From CAYNXB01 sp964401045 (GTDB taxonomy: Bacteria > Pseudomonadota > Alphaproteobacteria > Sphingomonadales > Sphingomonadaceae), in contig CAYNXB010000039.1 in the NCBI GenBank assembly GCA_964401045.1, positions 1-24,463 on the forward strand: 24,463 nucleotides of DNA, given 5' to 3'. The notes beneath the pieces were generated by a model. That model had not been told where the DNA came from, did no database searches, and was given only the letters and a program-made list of their open reading frames with translations. The translations under genes and the position numbers were made by a program. This document shows, piece by piece, positions 15,528 to 22,605 of the stretch; positions within the stretch are counted from its first letter, which is position 1, and each line of letters starts with the position of its first letter.

Positions 15528-17170
15528 TGAAAAACGATTTCACCCCAGAAGATGAATTGCTGTTCCTGGCCCTCGGCGGCTCCGGGGAGATTGGCATGAA
15601 CGTCAATCTCTACGGTTGCCGCGGACAGTGGTTGATGGTGGATCTCGGCATGAGCTTCGGATCGAACGAATACCCTGGCACCGAGCTGCTGTTTGCCGAT
15701 CTCGAATTCATTGAGGACCGCGCGGATGACCTTATCGGGATCGTACTGACCCACGCGCACGAGGACCATATTGGCGCGGTGCCGTATTTCGCCGCGGAGC
15801 TGGGGGTGCCGCTCTATGCCACACCGTTCACCGCCGATCTGGTGCGGCGCAAGCTCGAGGAAGCCGGCCTTGTCGGCGAGATCGAGTTGAACGTGATAGA
15901 TCGCGAGCACGGCAAGCTCGACCTCGGCCCGTTCACGATCGAGTACGTGCCGCTCGCGCACTCGATTGCCGAGGGCAACGCGCTGGTGATCGATACGCCG
16001 CACGGGCGGGTGTTTCACACCGGCGACTGGAAGCTCGACGATGAGCCGCTGGTCGGCTTCCCGGCGACCGAGGAAGATCTGACCAAGATCGGCGATCAAG
16101 GCGTGCTCGCGCTGGTGTGCGATTCAACCAACGTGTTCAATCCGCAGGCTTCCGGCTCCGAAGGCGCGGTTTATCGGGGCCTGCTCGAGGAATTACGCCG
16201 CCATGACGGCAAGCGCGTGGTGGTGACCACCTTCGCCTCGAACGTTGCGCGGTTGCAGACGCTCGGCCGCATCGCCGGGGAAACCGGCCGTCGGGTGTGC
16301 GTCGCCGGGCGCTCACTCGATCGCATCATCGAGGTGGCGCAGAACAACGGGTATTTGCAGGATTTCCCCGAGACCGTCGATTTCGACACTGCGATGAGCC
16401 TGCCGCGCGGCGAGGTGCTGATCATGGCGACCGGCGGCCAGGGTGAGCCGCGCGCTGCGCTTGCCCGGATCGCCGGCGAATCGCACCCGATCGAGCTTTC
16501 GCGCGGCGACGTAGTGCTGTTCTCCAGCCGACAGATCCCCGGCAACGAGATCGCCATCGGCAAGATCCAGAACGAGCTTGCCCGGCGCGGGATCGAGATG
16601 GTCACCGACCGGCAGAGCCTGATCCATGTTTCGGGCCATCCGGGGCGGCCGGAGCTTGAGGCGCTCTACGGCTGGATCAGGCCGCATCTGCTCGTGCCTG
16701 TGCACGGCGAGATTCGCCACATGCATGAGCAGGCCCGCCTCGGACGGGCGCGCGGCATTCCGCACGCGGTGGTCCAGATCAACGGCGACATCGTTCGCCT
16801 CGCGCCGGGGACGCCGGGCCATGTCGGCAAAGTGCCGAGCGGACGCCTGGTGCTCGACGGCGACATCATCGTTCCGGCCGACGGGGAGACGATCGGTATG
16901 CGCCGCCGCCTCGCGCGTGATGGCGCGCTGCTGGTGGTACTGACTGAGGGCGACGGCGCCAAGGTACGCGGCATCGGCCTGCCGCTCGATGAGGACTACG
17001 ATGAGTTTGTCGAGGAGGCCCGCACTGACATCACCAAGGCATTGCAGCGGCTCAAGGGCCGCGAGCGGCAGAACCCCGAGGCTCGACTTGAAGCCGCCCG
17101 GCTTGCCGCGCGCCGTGCCGCGCAGCGCTGGAGTGGCAAGAAGCCACAAACGATCGTGATGCAGGCCTGA
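15527..17170 (+). CDS. rnj: Ribonuclease J
   Basis: RNase J is a metallo-beta-lactamase/beta-CASP ribonuclease with 5'-3' exonuclease and endonuclease activity in RNA maturation and decay. The 547-aa product carries the zinc motif THAHEDHIGA (His76, His78, Asp80, His81), the HTGDWKLD motif, the beta-CASP signatures CDSTN, ATGGQGEPRAAL and SGHPGRPEL, and the late PVHGEIRH motif. The C-terminal domain, rich in Arg and Ala near the end, is the usual RNase J extension. The start at 15527 overlaps the coaX stop. I leave the subtype (J1/J2) unassigned, as is normal for proteobacteria, which have a single copy. Confidence 0.95.
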   Translation: MKNDFTPEDELLFLALGGSGEIGMNVNLYGCRGQWLMVDLGMSFGSNEYPGTELLFADLEFIEDRADDLIGIVLTHAHEDHIGAVPYFAAELGVPLYATPFTADLVRRKLEEAGLVGEIELNVIDREHGKLDLGPFTIEYVPLAHSIAEGNALVIDTPHGRVFHTGDWKLDDEPLVGFPATEEDLTKIGDQGVLALVCDSTNVFNPQASGSEGAVYRGLLEELRRHDGKRVVVTTFASNVARLQTLGRIAGETGRRVCVAGRSLDRIIEVAQNNGYLQDFPETVDFDTAMSLPRGEVLIMATGGQGEPRAALARIAGESHPIELSRGDVVLFSSRQIPGNEIAIGKIQNELARRGIEMVTDRQSLIHVSGHPGRPELEALYGWIRPHLLVPVHGEIRHMHEQARLGRARGIPHAVVQINGDIVRLAPGTPGHVGKVPSGRLVLDGDIIVPADGETIGMRRRLARDGALLVVLTEGDGAKVRGIGLPLDEDYDEFVEEARTDITKALQRLKGRERQNPEARLEAARLAARRAAQRWSGKKPQTIVMQA

Positions 17171-17192
17171 AGCAGCGACCATGGACTTGCCC

Positions 17193-17498
17193 ATGAAATG
17201 GACTTCGATCCTGGCGATCTACACGTTGTTCTGGGTCGTCTGCGCGTTCCTCCAGCTTCCGTTCGGGGTGAAGACCCACGATGAAGCAGGGATCGAGAAG
17301 ATCAGGGGCCAGGCCGATAGCGCGCCGGCGCACTTCCGCCCCGGGCTGATCGCCCTGCGGGCGGTGGCATTCGCCGCGGTGCTGACGGCGCTCTATGTCG
17401 TCAACTACAGCCAGGAATGGATCACCACCGACGATCTCGAATTTTTCGGAAGCCCGCCGAACGAGCCGGCCTTCGATAAGCTGGAGAACGGCGCCTAG
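17193..17498 (+). CDS. DUF1467 family small membrane protein
   Basis: A 101-aa protein with two membrane helices, about residues 4-23 and 53-71. The N-terminal pattern SILAIYTLFWVVCAFLQLPFGV is the hallmark of the DUF1467 family, an uncharacterised alphaproteobacterial inner-membrane family. I prefer ATG 17193 (MKWTS...) because family members usually start just before this helix. ATG 17181 would add MDLP. It lies 22 bases after rnj and is likely in the same transcript. Its stop TAG (17496-17498) is part of a CTAG palindrome that also gives the stop of the convergent gene, so the two coding regions overlap by four bases. Function is unknown. Confidence 0.85.
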   Translation: MKWTSILAIYTLFWVVCAFLQLPFGVKTHDEAGIEKIRGQADSAPAHFRPGLIALRAVAFAAVLTALYVVNYSQEWITTDDLEFFGSPPNEPAFDKLENGA

Positions 17499-19963
17499 TC
17501 GCGCAGCCGTTCGATGGCCTGGGCGAGCGCGACGTAAAGCTTGCCCATGTCGGACGACAGCATCGTCACCCCTAGCGCGTTGCCATCGCGCGTCGAGAGC
17601 ATCGAGCGCAACATCGCCTCGAAATCGTGGATGTAGCGATTGACGTACTCGCGGAAGGCTGCGTCGCCGTCATAGAGCGAGAGCACCTCGCGCGATTGCT
17701 GCCCGTCGAGCAACCGCACTGCGCGTCGGGTGAAGATGCCGCGGTCGCCGCGCAGGTACGCGGCCCAGGCCGGGTCGCTGATTTCCTGCGACATGGCTGA
17801 GGCGATGTCGATCGCCGCCGAATTGAGGCTCTCGGTGATCAGCGCCATGCGCCGCGCGAACTCGTTGTTGACCTGCTCCTCCGCCCGCTCGCGAGCCTGT
17901 GCTACGCGATGTTCGAGGTTCGAGGTCAGCTCGTTCACCCGAGCGAGCTGATCGCGCAGGTGGGCAGCGGCTTCGCGGCTGACGCTGCTGGCGCTGATCG
18001 CCGCCTGTTCGAGGTCGCGGATCGCGTCCACCGATTGTGTACGCATGATCTCGCCGATTGCGCTCGCGCCGTCGACGCCGATCCGTTCGGCAAGCGCGGC
18101 GATGAGGCCGGCATGCTTCTCCTGCAGCGCGGCGAACGAGCCGTTGACCGCGCCTTCGAGGGTGGCGATCGCCGTGCCGAGTTCTCCGCGGGCCTTCTGC
18201 GCCAGCTCGTCCCCGTGCGCATCGAGCGCCGCAAGCCCCTCGCGCAACCGCTCGAGTTGCTCGACATGGGTGCGGTTCTGCTCGGAAAGGCGAGTATAGA
18301 GCTGGGCAATGTCCTCGGCCGCGGCGATGCCGCCCTCACGCGCCGAAGCGACGTTTTCGAACAGTTCCTTGCCCTGCGTCGCCGCCCGGCTGATGACCGC
18401 GCCAAGCTCTTCGGTGCGTTTGTCGAGGCCGGCGAGGCGGGTTTCGGCCTGACCGATCGCCTGAGGAAGGTCTTCCTGGCTGTGTCGCGCGCCGGCGCGG
18501 ATCAGCTCGAGCAGACGCACGCTCGAATCGGTGAGCTGCTGGATCGCGGTATCAGTTTCGCCAATCTGGGTGCGGCTGTCCGCCAGCGTGGAGGTGAGGC
18601 GGGCCAGCGTAGCATCGAGCTGGACGCCGGTGTCGTCGCCCACCAGCGCCACGCGCTCGACTTCGGTTCCAAGCTGACGCAGCCGGTCCGCGAGCCCCTC
18701 GCCGCGCTCGGCGAGATTGGCGATGTGGGTGAGTTGCTGCTCCTGGTGTTCGGCAATACGCGCGTCGAGCGCGGAAAGGCGGTCCTCGAGCCCGGCCGCT
18801 GCAGCGGCTTCGCGCGCTTCCATCTCGCTCTTGCGGCGCTCGATTTCGCTGACGAATTCATCGGTCCGGCGGCTCAGTTCCGCGTCGATCAGCGCAACCT
18901 CGTCGCGCAGGATTTGGAGGCGCTCGCGAGACTTCTCCACCGCCTGCTCATCCGCATCGCTGACATCGCGCACGGCCTCGGCCATGTGTTCTTCGAGCTG
19001 GGCAATGGTGGTCGCCCAGCGGACGTGAGTATCGTTCTGACCTTCGCGCAGTGCTTCGACGAGCCGCTCGCCTTCGCCGCGCATCTCGTTGAGGCCTTCG
19101 CGCATCGCTTCGAAACGGGCGTTGGCAAGTTCGTCGAGCTTTGCCGACTGCGTTTCGAAATCGTGCAGCGCCGCCTCGATCCGGCTTTGGAGCATCTGGA
19201 CCTGGGTCTCACTGGCACGGCCGACCTCGTTGAGGCGCTCGAACCCGCCGACCATCTCGTCAAGCTGGGCGCGGGCGGTCAGGCCGGCGTTGCCCACCTG
19301 GTTGGTCACGTCGCGGGCGGAATTGGCGATGACTGGCAGCTCGCCACGCAACTTGTCCATGTTTTCCAGCGCAGTGGCGCTGACACTTGCGATGGAATCG
19401 ATCCTGTCGCCGTTTTCCTGGACAAGGCTGGAAAGGCGCTCGGCGCTGCCTGACAACCGCTCGACCGCCAGGCGACCGACCGACTCCAGATCACGAGCTT
19501 CGGACGCGATGAACTCACGCGCGAGGCTCAGCTCACGATTGATCGTCAGCAGCCGCTGTTCGAGCAGCGCGGATTCGGTTGATAGGGCGCGCGCAGTGGC
19601 CGCGTAGCGCGCCGCTTCCCGCCGGCTGTTACGCTGGGCGAGCAACCACAGGGCCAACACCAGCAACACCGGGCTCGCCCAGGTGGCGATCCAGTCGATC
19701 AGGTCTGCGGGCGTGCCCCCCGCCGTCATTTCGTTCCAGCGCACGTAAGCGAAAAACGCAGTCCAACCAACGATCGCAGCGACGGCAAGGGCCGGCAGCA
19801 ACCAGTCGCCCGTGCTGTGCATCCGGACCGGCTCGTCGATCTCCGATTCGCTCGTCTCTACCCAATCGGTGGCGGCCGGCTGGGATGCGGCGGACCTCGA
19901 CGGGGCGGCGTCGGCACGCTCCGTTTCCGGCTCGATCGGGATGATTTGGCGCTCGCGGTTCAT
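17495..19963 (-). CDS. Membrane-anchored long coiled-coil protein, TipN-like layout
   Basis: The 822-aa product has a polar N-terminus (1-52), two membrane helices (about 54-74 and 91-110), then some 600 residues of charged, Ala/Glu/Leu/Arg-rich coiled coil (about 115-715). A more globular C-terminal domain of about 110 residues includes DPAWAAYLRGDRGIFTRRAVRLL, a DFEAML segment and the end MGKLYVALAQAIERLRD. The order of two N-terminal helices, long cytoplasmic coiled coil and conserved end matches my recollection of TipN, the Caulobacter new-pole marker of 800-900 aa. Automatic annotation often labels such proteins kinesin-like or ATPase, but I see no Walker motif. The gene is divergent from the Hpt-like gene across an 82-base gap and convergent with the DUF1467 gene. 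No Shine-Dalgarno sequence is obvious. The TipN assignment is a hypothesis. Confidence 0.6.
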   Translation of the reverse strand: MNRERQIIPIEPETERADAAPSRSAASQPAATDWVETSESEIDEPVRMHSTGDWLLPALAVAAIVGWTAFFAYVRWNEMTAGGTPADLIDWIATWASPVLLVLALWLLAQRNSRREAARYAATARALSTESALLEQRLLTINRELSLAREFIASEARDLESVGRLAVERLSGSAERLSSLVQENGDRIDSIASVSATALENMDKLRGELPVIANSARDVTNQVGNAGLTARAQLDEMVGGFERLNEVGRASETQVQMLQSRIEAALHDFETQSAKLDELANARFEAMREGLNEMRGEGERLVEALREGQNDTHVRWATTIAQLEEHMAEAVRDVSDADEQAVEKSRERLQILRDEVALIDAELSRRTDEFVSEIERRKSEMEAREAAAAAGLEDRLSALDARIAEHQEQQLTHIANLAERGEGLADRLRQLGTEVERVALVGDDTGVQLDATLARLTSTLADSRTQIGETDTAIQQLTDSSVRLLELIRAGARHSQEDLPQAIGQAETRLAGLDKRTEELGAVISRAATQGKELFENVASAREGGIAAAEDIAQLYTRLSEQNRTHVEQLERLREGLAALDAHGDELAQKARGELGTAIATLEGAVNGSFAALQEKHAGLIAALAERIGVDGASAIGEIMRTQSVDAIRDLEQAAISASSVSREAAAHLRDQLARVNELTSNLEHRVAQARERAEEQVNNEFARRMALITESLNSAAIDIASAMSQEISDPAWAAYLRGDRGIFTRRAVRLLDGQQSREVLSLYDGDAAFREYVNRYIHDFEAMLRSMLSTRDGNALGVTMLSSDMGKLYVALAQAIERLRD

Positions 19964-19966
19964 GGA

Positions 19967-19980
19967 CGTGAAATATCACG
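19967..19980. promoter_or_regulatory. Inverted repeat CGTGA-AATA-TCACG beside the coiled-coil gene start
   Basis: Perfect 5-base arms around AATA begin 3 bases upstream of the minus-strand start codon, in the 82-base divergent region. In the minus-strand mRNA it would occupy the ribosome-binding position, where no Shine-Dalgarno is visible. It could be an operator or a small translational hairpin. Chance is possible for arms this short. Confidence 0.25.
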
Positions 19981-19992
19981 CGTTGCGCAGTC

Positions 19993-20008
19993 CGGTAAAG
20001 GCGCGTTA
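19993..20008 (+). promoter_or_regulatory. Near-consensus CtrA box GTAA-N7-TTAAC
   Basis: GTAA (19993-19996), seven bases, then TTAAC (20004-20008) differs at one position from the CtrA consensus TTAA-N7-TTAAC known from alphaproteobacteria. It lies in the divergent promoter region, 37 bases before the Hpt-like start and about 30 bases upstream of the coiled-coil gene, so it could control both. It also lies within an imperfect inverted repeat, TCCGGT...ACCGGA (19989-20012). Confidence 0.5.
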
Positions 20009-20045
20009 ACCGGATATGCCTAGGAGTCTTGCCTGGAGTCCGAAA

Positions 20046-20354
20046 ATGGCACTTGAACAAGGCAGTTTGCAAACGACGCTCGCGGCGGCGGCTGGTGACG
20101 ATGCGGAGCTGCGCGCCGAGCTGCGCCAGGCTTTCGCCGACAGCCTTGGTGGCCACATCGACCTGATGCGCCGCTCACGATGCGACGGCAACTGGCGGGT
20201 CGCGGCGATGCGCGTGAAAGGCCTCGCGGCGAGCTTCCATGCCGAGCAACTTGCCGAACTCGCCGATGATGCGCTCGACGGCGCACCCAGCGATCCGGTC
20301 GCTTTGCGCCGGCTGCAGGAATTCCACCGCGAATTCGTCGAAATCGAGGACTGA
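20046..20354 (+). CDS. Hpt-like protein lacking the phosphoacceptor histidine (pseudo-Hpt)
   Basis: This 102-aa all-helical protein starts at ATG 20046, with GGAG at 20034-20037. Residues 50-66 (WRVAAMRVKGLAASFHA) match the core of histidine phosphotransfer domains, usually xHxLKGxxxxxGA: Lys58, Gly59, the small residues and Ala66 are in place. At the position of the phosphorylated His there is Met55. The preceding region (AFADSLGGHIDLMRRS) and following helix (LAELADDALDGAPSDPVALRRL) also fit the Hpt four-helix fold. The protein should therefore not carry phosphate in the usual way but might still bind a kinase or a receiver. His65 lies ten residues on and is not the canonical site. It starts a run of four plus-strand genes ending in a similarly altered histidine kinase. 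Confidence 0.7.
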   Translation: MALEQGSLQTTLAAAAGDDAELRAELRQAFADSLGGHIDLMRRSRCDGNWRVAAMRVKGLAASFHAEQLAELADDALDGAPSDPVALRRLQEFHREFVEIED

Positions 20355-20422
20355 TCGCCCACGCCCCTAGCCACTCGCCAAGCTCCCGCTTAGGAACGGC
20401 AGCGTTTCTGCAGGAGGTGCGG

Positions 20423-21604
20423 GTGCGGGTCGCCCTGATATCGATGGTCGAGCGAACCGGCAGCGAGCCGGGTGCGCTGGCGCGTGCGTCGCTGCCGTTT
20501 GGCGGGCGCACGATCGCCGAACGGCAGCTCGATTTCGCGCTCGCCTGGGGCGCTGAGCGGATCGTGTGCCTCGCGGCTGGGCTGGACCCGAAAGTGATGG
20601 AATTGCAGCACGCCGCGGAGGGCGAGGGCGCGCGGTTCAACCTCGTCAGCGGTGCGCCGGCCATGCTTGGCCTGGTTGCGGCCGAGGACGAGTTGCTGGT
20701 GCTTGCCGACGGGCTGCTGCCTTTGTCGCACCGCGCGCTGGAATTGCTCGAGCAGGGCCGCACGGTGCTGTTGCTCGAGGCCGAAGCGGGCGCGGCTGCA
20801 GGGTTCGAGCGGGTCGATCTCAACCATGCCTGGGCCGGGGCGCTGGCGGTGCCTGGTGCGCTCGTCGAACGGCTCGGGGCCTTGCCGCCGGACATCGAAC
20901 CGGTCTCGGCCTTGCTCAGGATCGCGTTGCAGGCACGGATTCCCGAACGGCTGCTGCCCGAAGCCGTGCTTGGCAGCGGTAGCTGGTCGCTGGCCGGCGG
21001 GGCGGGGCAGATGGCCCAGCGCGAGGCTGCCTGGCTCGGCGCGCAACTTCCGCCGGTGAGCGGGTTCGCGCCGGGAAGCTGGCTGGTACACGGCGTGGTC
21101 GCCAGCACGGGAGCGAACCTGCTCCGTCGCGGGACGCGCCCGGCGCTGCTGGGAATTGCCGGGGGGGTGTTGGCCGCGGGCGGGGTGATCGCGGCGTGGC
21201 AGTTGTGGCCGGCGGCGGGCTTGCTGCTCGCGGGGCTTGGCTGGCTTGCCGGCGGGGCGGCCGGCGGCTTGCGAGCGATCGCCCGCGCGGGCATTCGGCG
21301 TAAGGAAGGCCCGGCCTGGCCCTGGGTAGCGCTCGGCTGGGGGATCGACGCGGCGTTCGTTGCGATCCTGGCGTTCGCATCGCCGCTGCCGGTGCCGCAA
21401 GCGTTGTTCGCGCCGCTGGTGCTGCTCGGGCTGCTGCGGATTTCTCCCCGGCTGGTGAAAGGTGCGCCCGCGGCGGCCCTGACCGACCGGGCGCTGCTCG
21501 CGGTGATCCTGGCGATCGCGGCAGCTGCCGGCGGGCTCTCGGCGACGGTGGAAGTGCTCGCAATCTTGCTGCTGGCGCTGTTTCTTGCGCCGCTGGCCAG
21601 CTAA
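20423..21604 (+). CDS. Membrane protein resembling a degenerate nucleotidyltransferase / CDP-alcohol phosphotransferase fusion
   Basis: I chose GTG 20423 because CAGGAGG at 20411-20417 is spaced five bases away. GTG 20417 would overlap that site. The 393-aa product has two halves. Residues 1-170 look like a sugar-nucleotidyltransferase fold: LPFGGRTIAERQLDFALAWG resembles the GxPxIERxL region, and DELLVLADGLLP resembles the metal-site strand. The N-terminal GxGxRxxP loop is absent. Residues 235-393 contain about five or six membrane helices. LAGGAAGGLR (275-284) lines up with the CDP-alcohol phosphotransferase motif DxxDGxxAR, with both metal-binding Asp replaced by Ala. The architecture recalls the bifunctional enzyme of di-myo-inositol-phosphate and related phosphoinositol synthesis, but it would be inactive. 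This remains an inference and the protein may be an unrelated membrane protein. Confidence 0.5.
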   Translation: MRVALISMVERTGSEPGALARASLPFGGRTIAERQLDFALAWGAERIVCLAAGLDPKVMELQHAAEGEGARFNLVSGAPAMLGLVAAEDELLVLADGLLPLSHRALELLEQGRTVLLLEAEAGAAAGFERVDLNHAWAGALAVPGALVERLGALPPDIEPVSALLRIALQARIPERLLPEAVLGSGSWSLAGGAGQMAQREAAWLGAQLPPVSGFAPGSWLVHGVVASTGANLLRRGTRPALLGIAGGVLAAGGVIAAWQLWPAAGLLLAGLGWLAGGAAGGLRAIARAGIRRKEGPAWPWVALGWGIDAAFVAILAFASPLPVPQALFAPLVLLGLLRISPRLVKGAPAAALTDRALLAVILAIAAAAGGLSATVEVLAILLLALFLAPLAS

Positions 21605-21616
21605 CACGCCCTTAAC
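21601..21616 (+). promoter_or_regulatory. Near-consensus CtrA box CTAA-N7-TTAAC
   Basis: CTAA (21601-21604), seven bases, TTAAC (21612-21616) again differs at only the first base from TTAA-N7-TTAAC. It lies 22 bases before the start at 21639, and its left half overlaps the previous stop codon (TAA 21602-21604). Together with the box at 19993-20008, it suggests shared control of this gene run. Confidence 0.45.
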
Positions 21617-21638
21617 CAAGTTTCCCTAAGGCGAACCA

Positions 21639-22601
21639 ATGGTTCAGGCCGGTATCAAGAGCATAGCCGTCTCCTCGATGGAGGACGACCTGCGCGCGGA
21701 ACTTGCGCGCAGCGACAATGCGATCGGTTCGATCGGCCCGATGCTGCGCAATCTACTCGCCAATGACGACCATTCGCTGTTCAGCGACGAGATCGTGGCT
21801 CGCGTGCGCGGTATGCTTCGCGACCTCGCCCGGCAGCTGCTTACGGCCGAAGCCGAGGAAGCTGGCGCGGAAGATCCGCTCGCAGTCGCCGAAGCGCATG
21901 CTCCCGACGTGACGGCAAGCCTGACCGCCGACACCGCGCTGCTTGGGCATGTCCACGCTCTCGCGCTCGAATGGCAACTGACCGAACGCCTGCAGATCCG
22001 CAACGGCCTCGATGTCGCGCTGTCGCCGCTGTTGCAGGCGCACATTGCCTCGCGCGATGCGGGCGCCGCCGAGACCGCGATGGCGACGCTCGCGGCGCAA
22101 GTGCGCTTCCTGCAGCACGCGCGGCGGATGGAGCTGCCGCTTGGCGAGCTGCCGGGAGACCTGTTCCACGCCGCGCTGCAAGTGATGCGGGCGCATGCGG
22201 GCGCCAACGAGCCGGATGCGGCCGAACGCGCGCTTGCACGGCTGCGCGGGGGTTACGACGAAGGCGCGACCCGCCTGGCCTTGATTGCGCGGCTGGTCAC
22301 CGGCCTCGGCGCGACCGCTGCAACCGCGCTCGCGATCGACCATGCGGGCGCGGCGATCTTCCTTTCGGCGCTTGCGCTCGCTTCGGGGCAGGATCGCGAT
22401 CTGGCCGTGCTTTCTACCAACGGCGGGCAGATCGCGCGGCTCGCGCTGGCATTGCGCGCCGCCGGGCTCAAGCGCGAACAGGCCGAAGCGCAATTTGTGT
22501 TCCTTCATCCGGACACCGCACTGCCAGAGGGATTTGATGCCCTGCACGCCAATAATGCCGCGGCCCTGATCGCGTTGGCCGATCCGTTCGGCGAGGCGTG
22601 A
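21639..22601 (+). CDS. Hypothetical helical cytosolic protein between pseudo-signalling genes
   Basis: The 320-aa product starts at ATG 21639, with a weak AAGG at 21628-21631. It is Ala/Leu/Arg-rich and apparently helical throughout, with no signal peptide, clear membrane segment or known catalytic motif. The N-terminal 80 residues (EDDLRAELARSDNAIGSIGPMLRNLLANDD..., then an acidic AEAEEAGAEDP linker) look like a separate helical domain. The rest resembles a solenoid or HEAT-like helical array, ending with a segment about 255-320 containing LSTNGGQIARLALALRAAGL. I do not recognise the family. It is followed four bases later by the kinase-like gene, so the two are almost certainly co-translated, and a partner or adaptor role for that protein is a reasonable guess. 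Confidence 0.75.
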   Translation: MVQAGIKSIAVSSMEDDLRAELARSDNAIGSIGPMLRNLLANDDHSLFSDEIVARVRGMLRDLARQLLTAEAEEAGAEDPLAVAEAHAPDVTASLTADTALLGHVHALALEWQLTERLQIRNGLDVALSPLLQAHIASRDAGAAETAMATLAAQVRFLQHARRMELPLGELPGDLFHAALQVMRAHAGANEPDAAERALARLRGGYDEGATRLALIARLVTGLGATAATALAIDHAGAAIFLSALALASGQDRDLAVLSTNGGQIARLALALRAAGLKREQAEAQFVFLHPDTALPEGFDALHANNAAALIALADPFGEA

Positions 22602-22605
22602 ACGG

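Noticed and set aside
17909..19453. 514-codon plus-strand frame opposite the coiled-coil gene
   Set aside because: Its composition mirrors the coiled-coil codons on the other strand, there is no ribosome-binding site, and the minus-strand frame has coherent membrane, coiled-coil and C-terminal parts.
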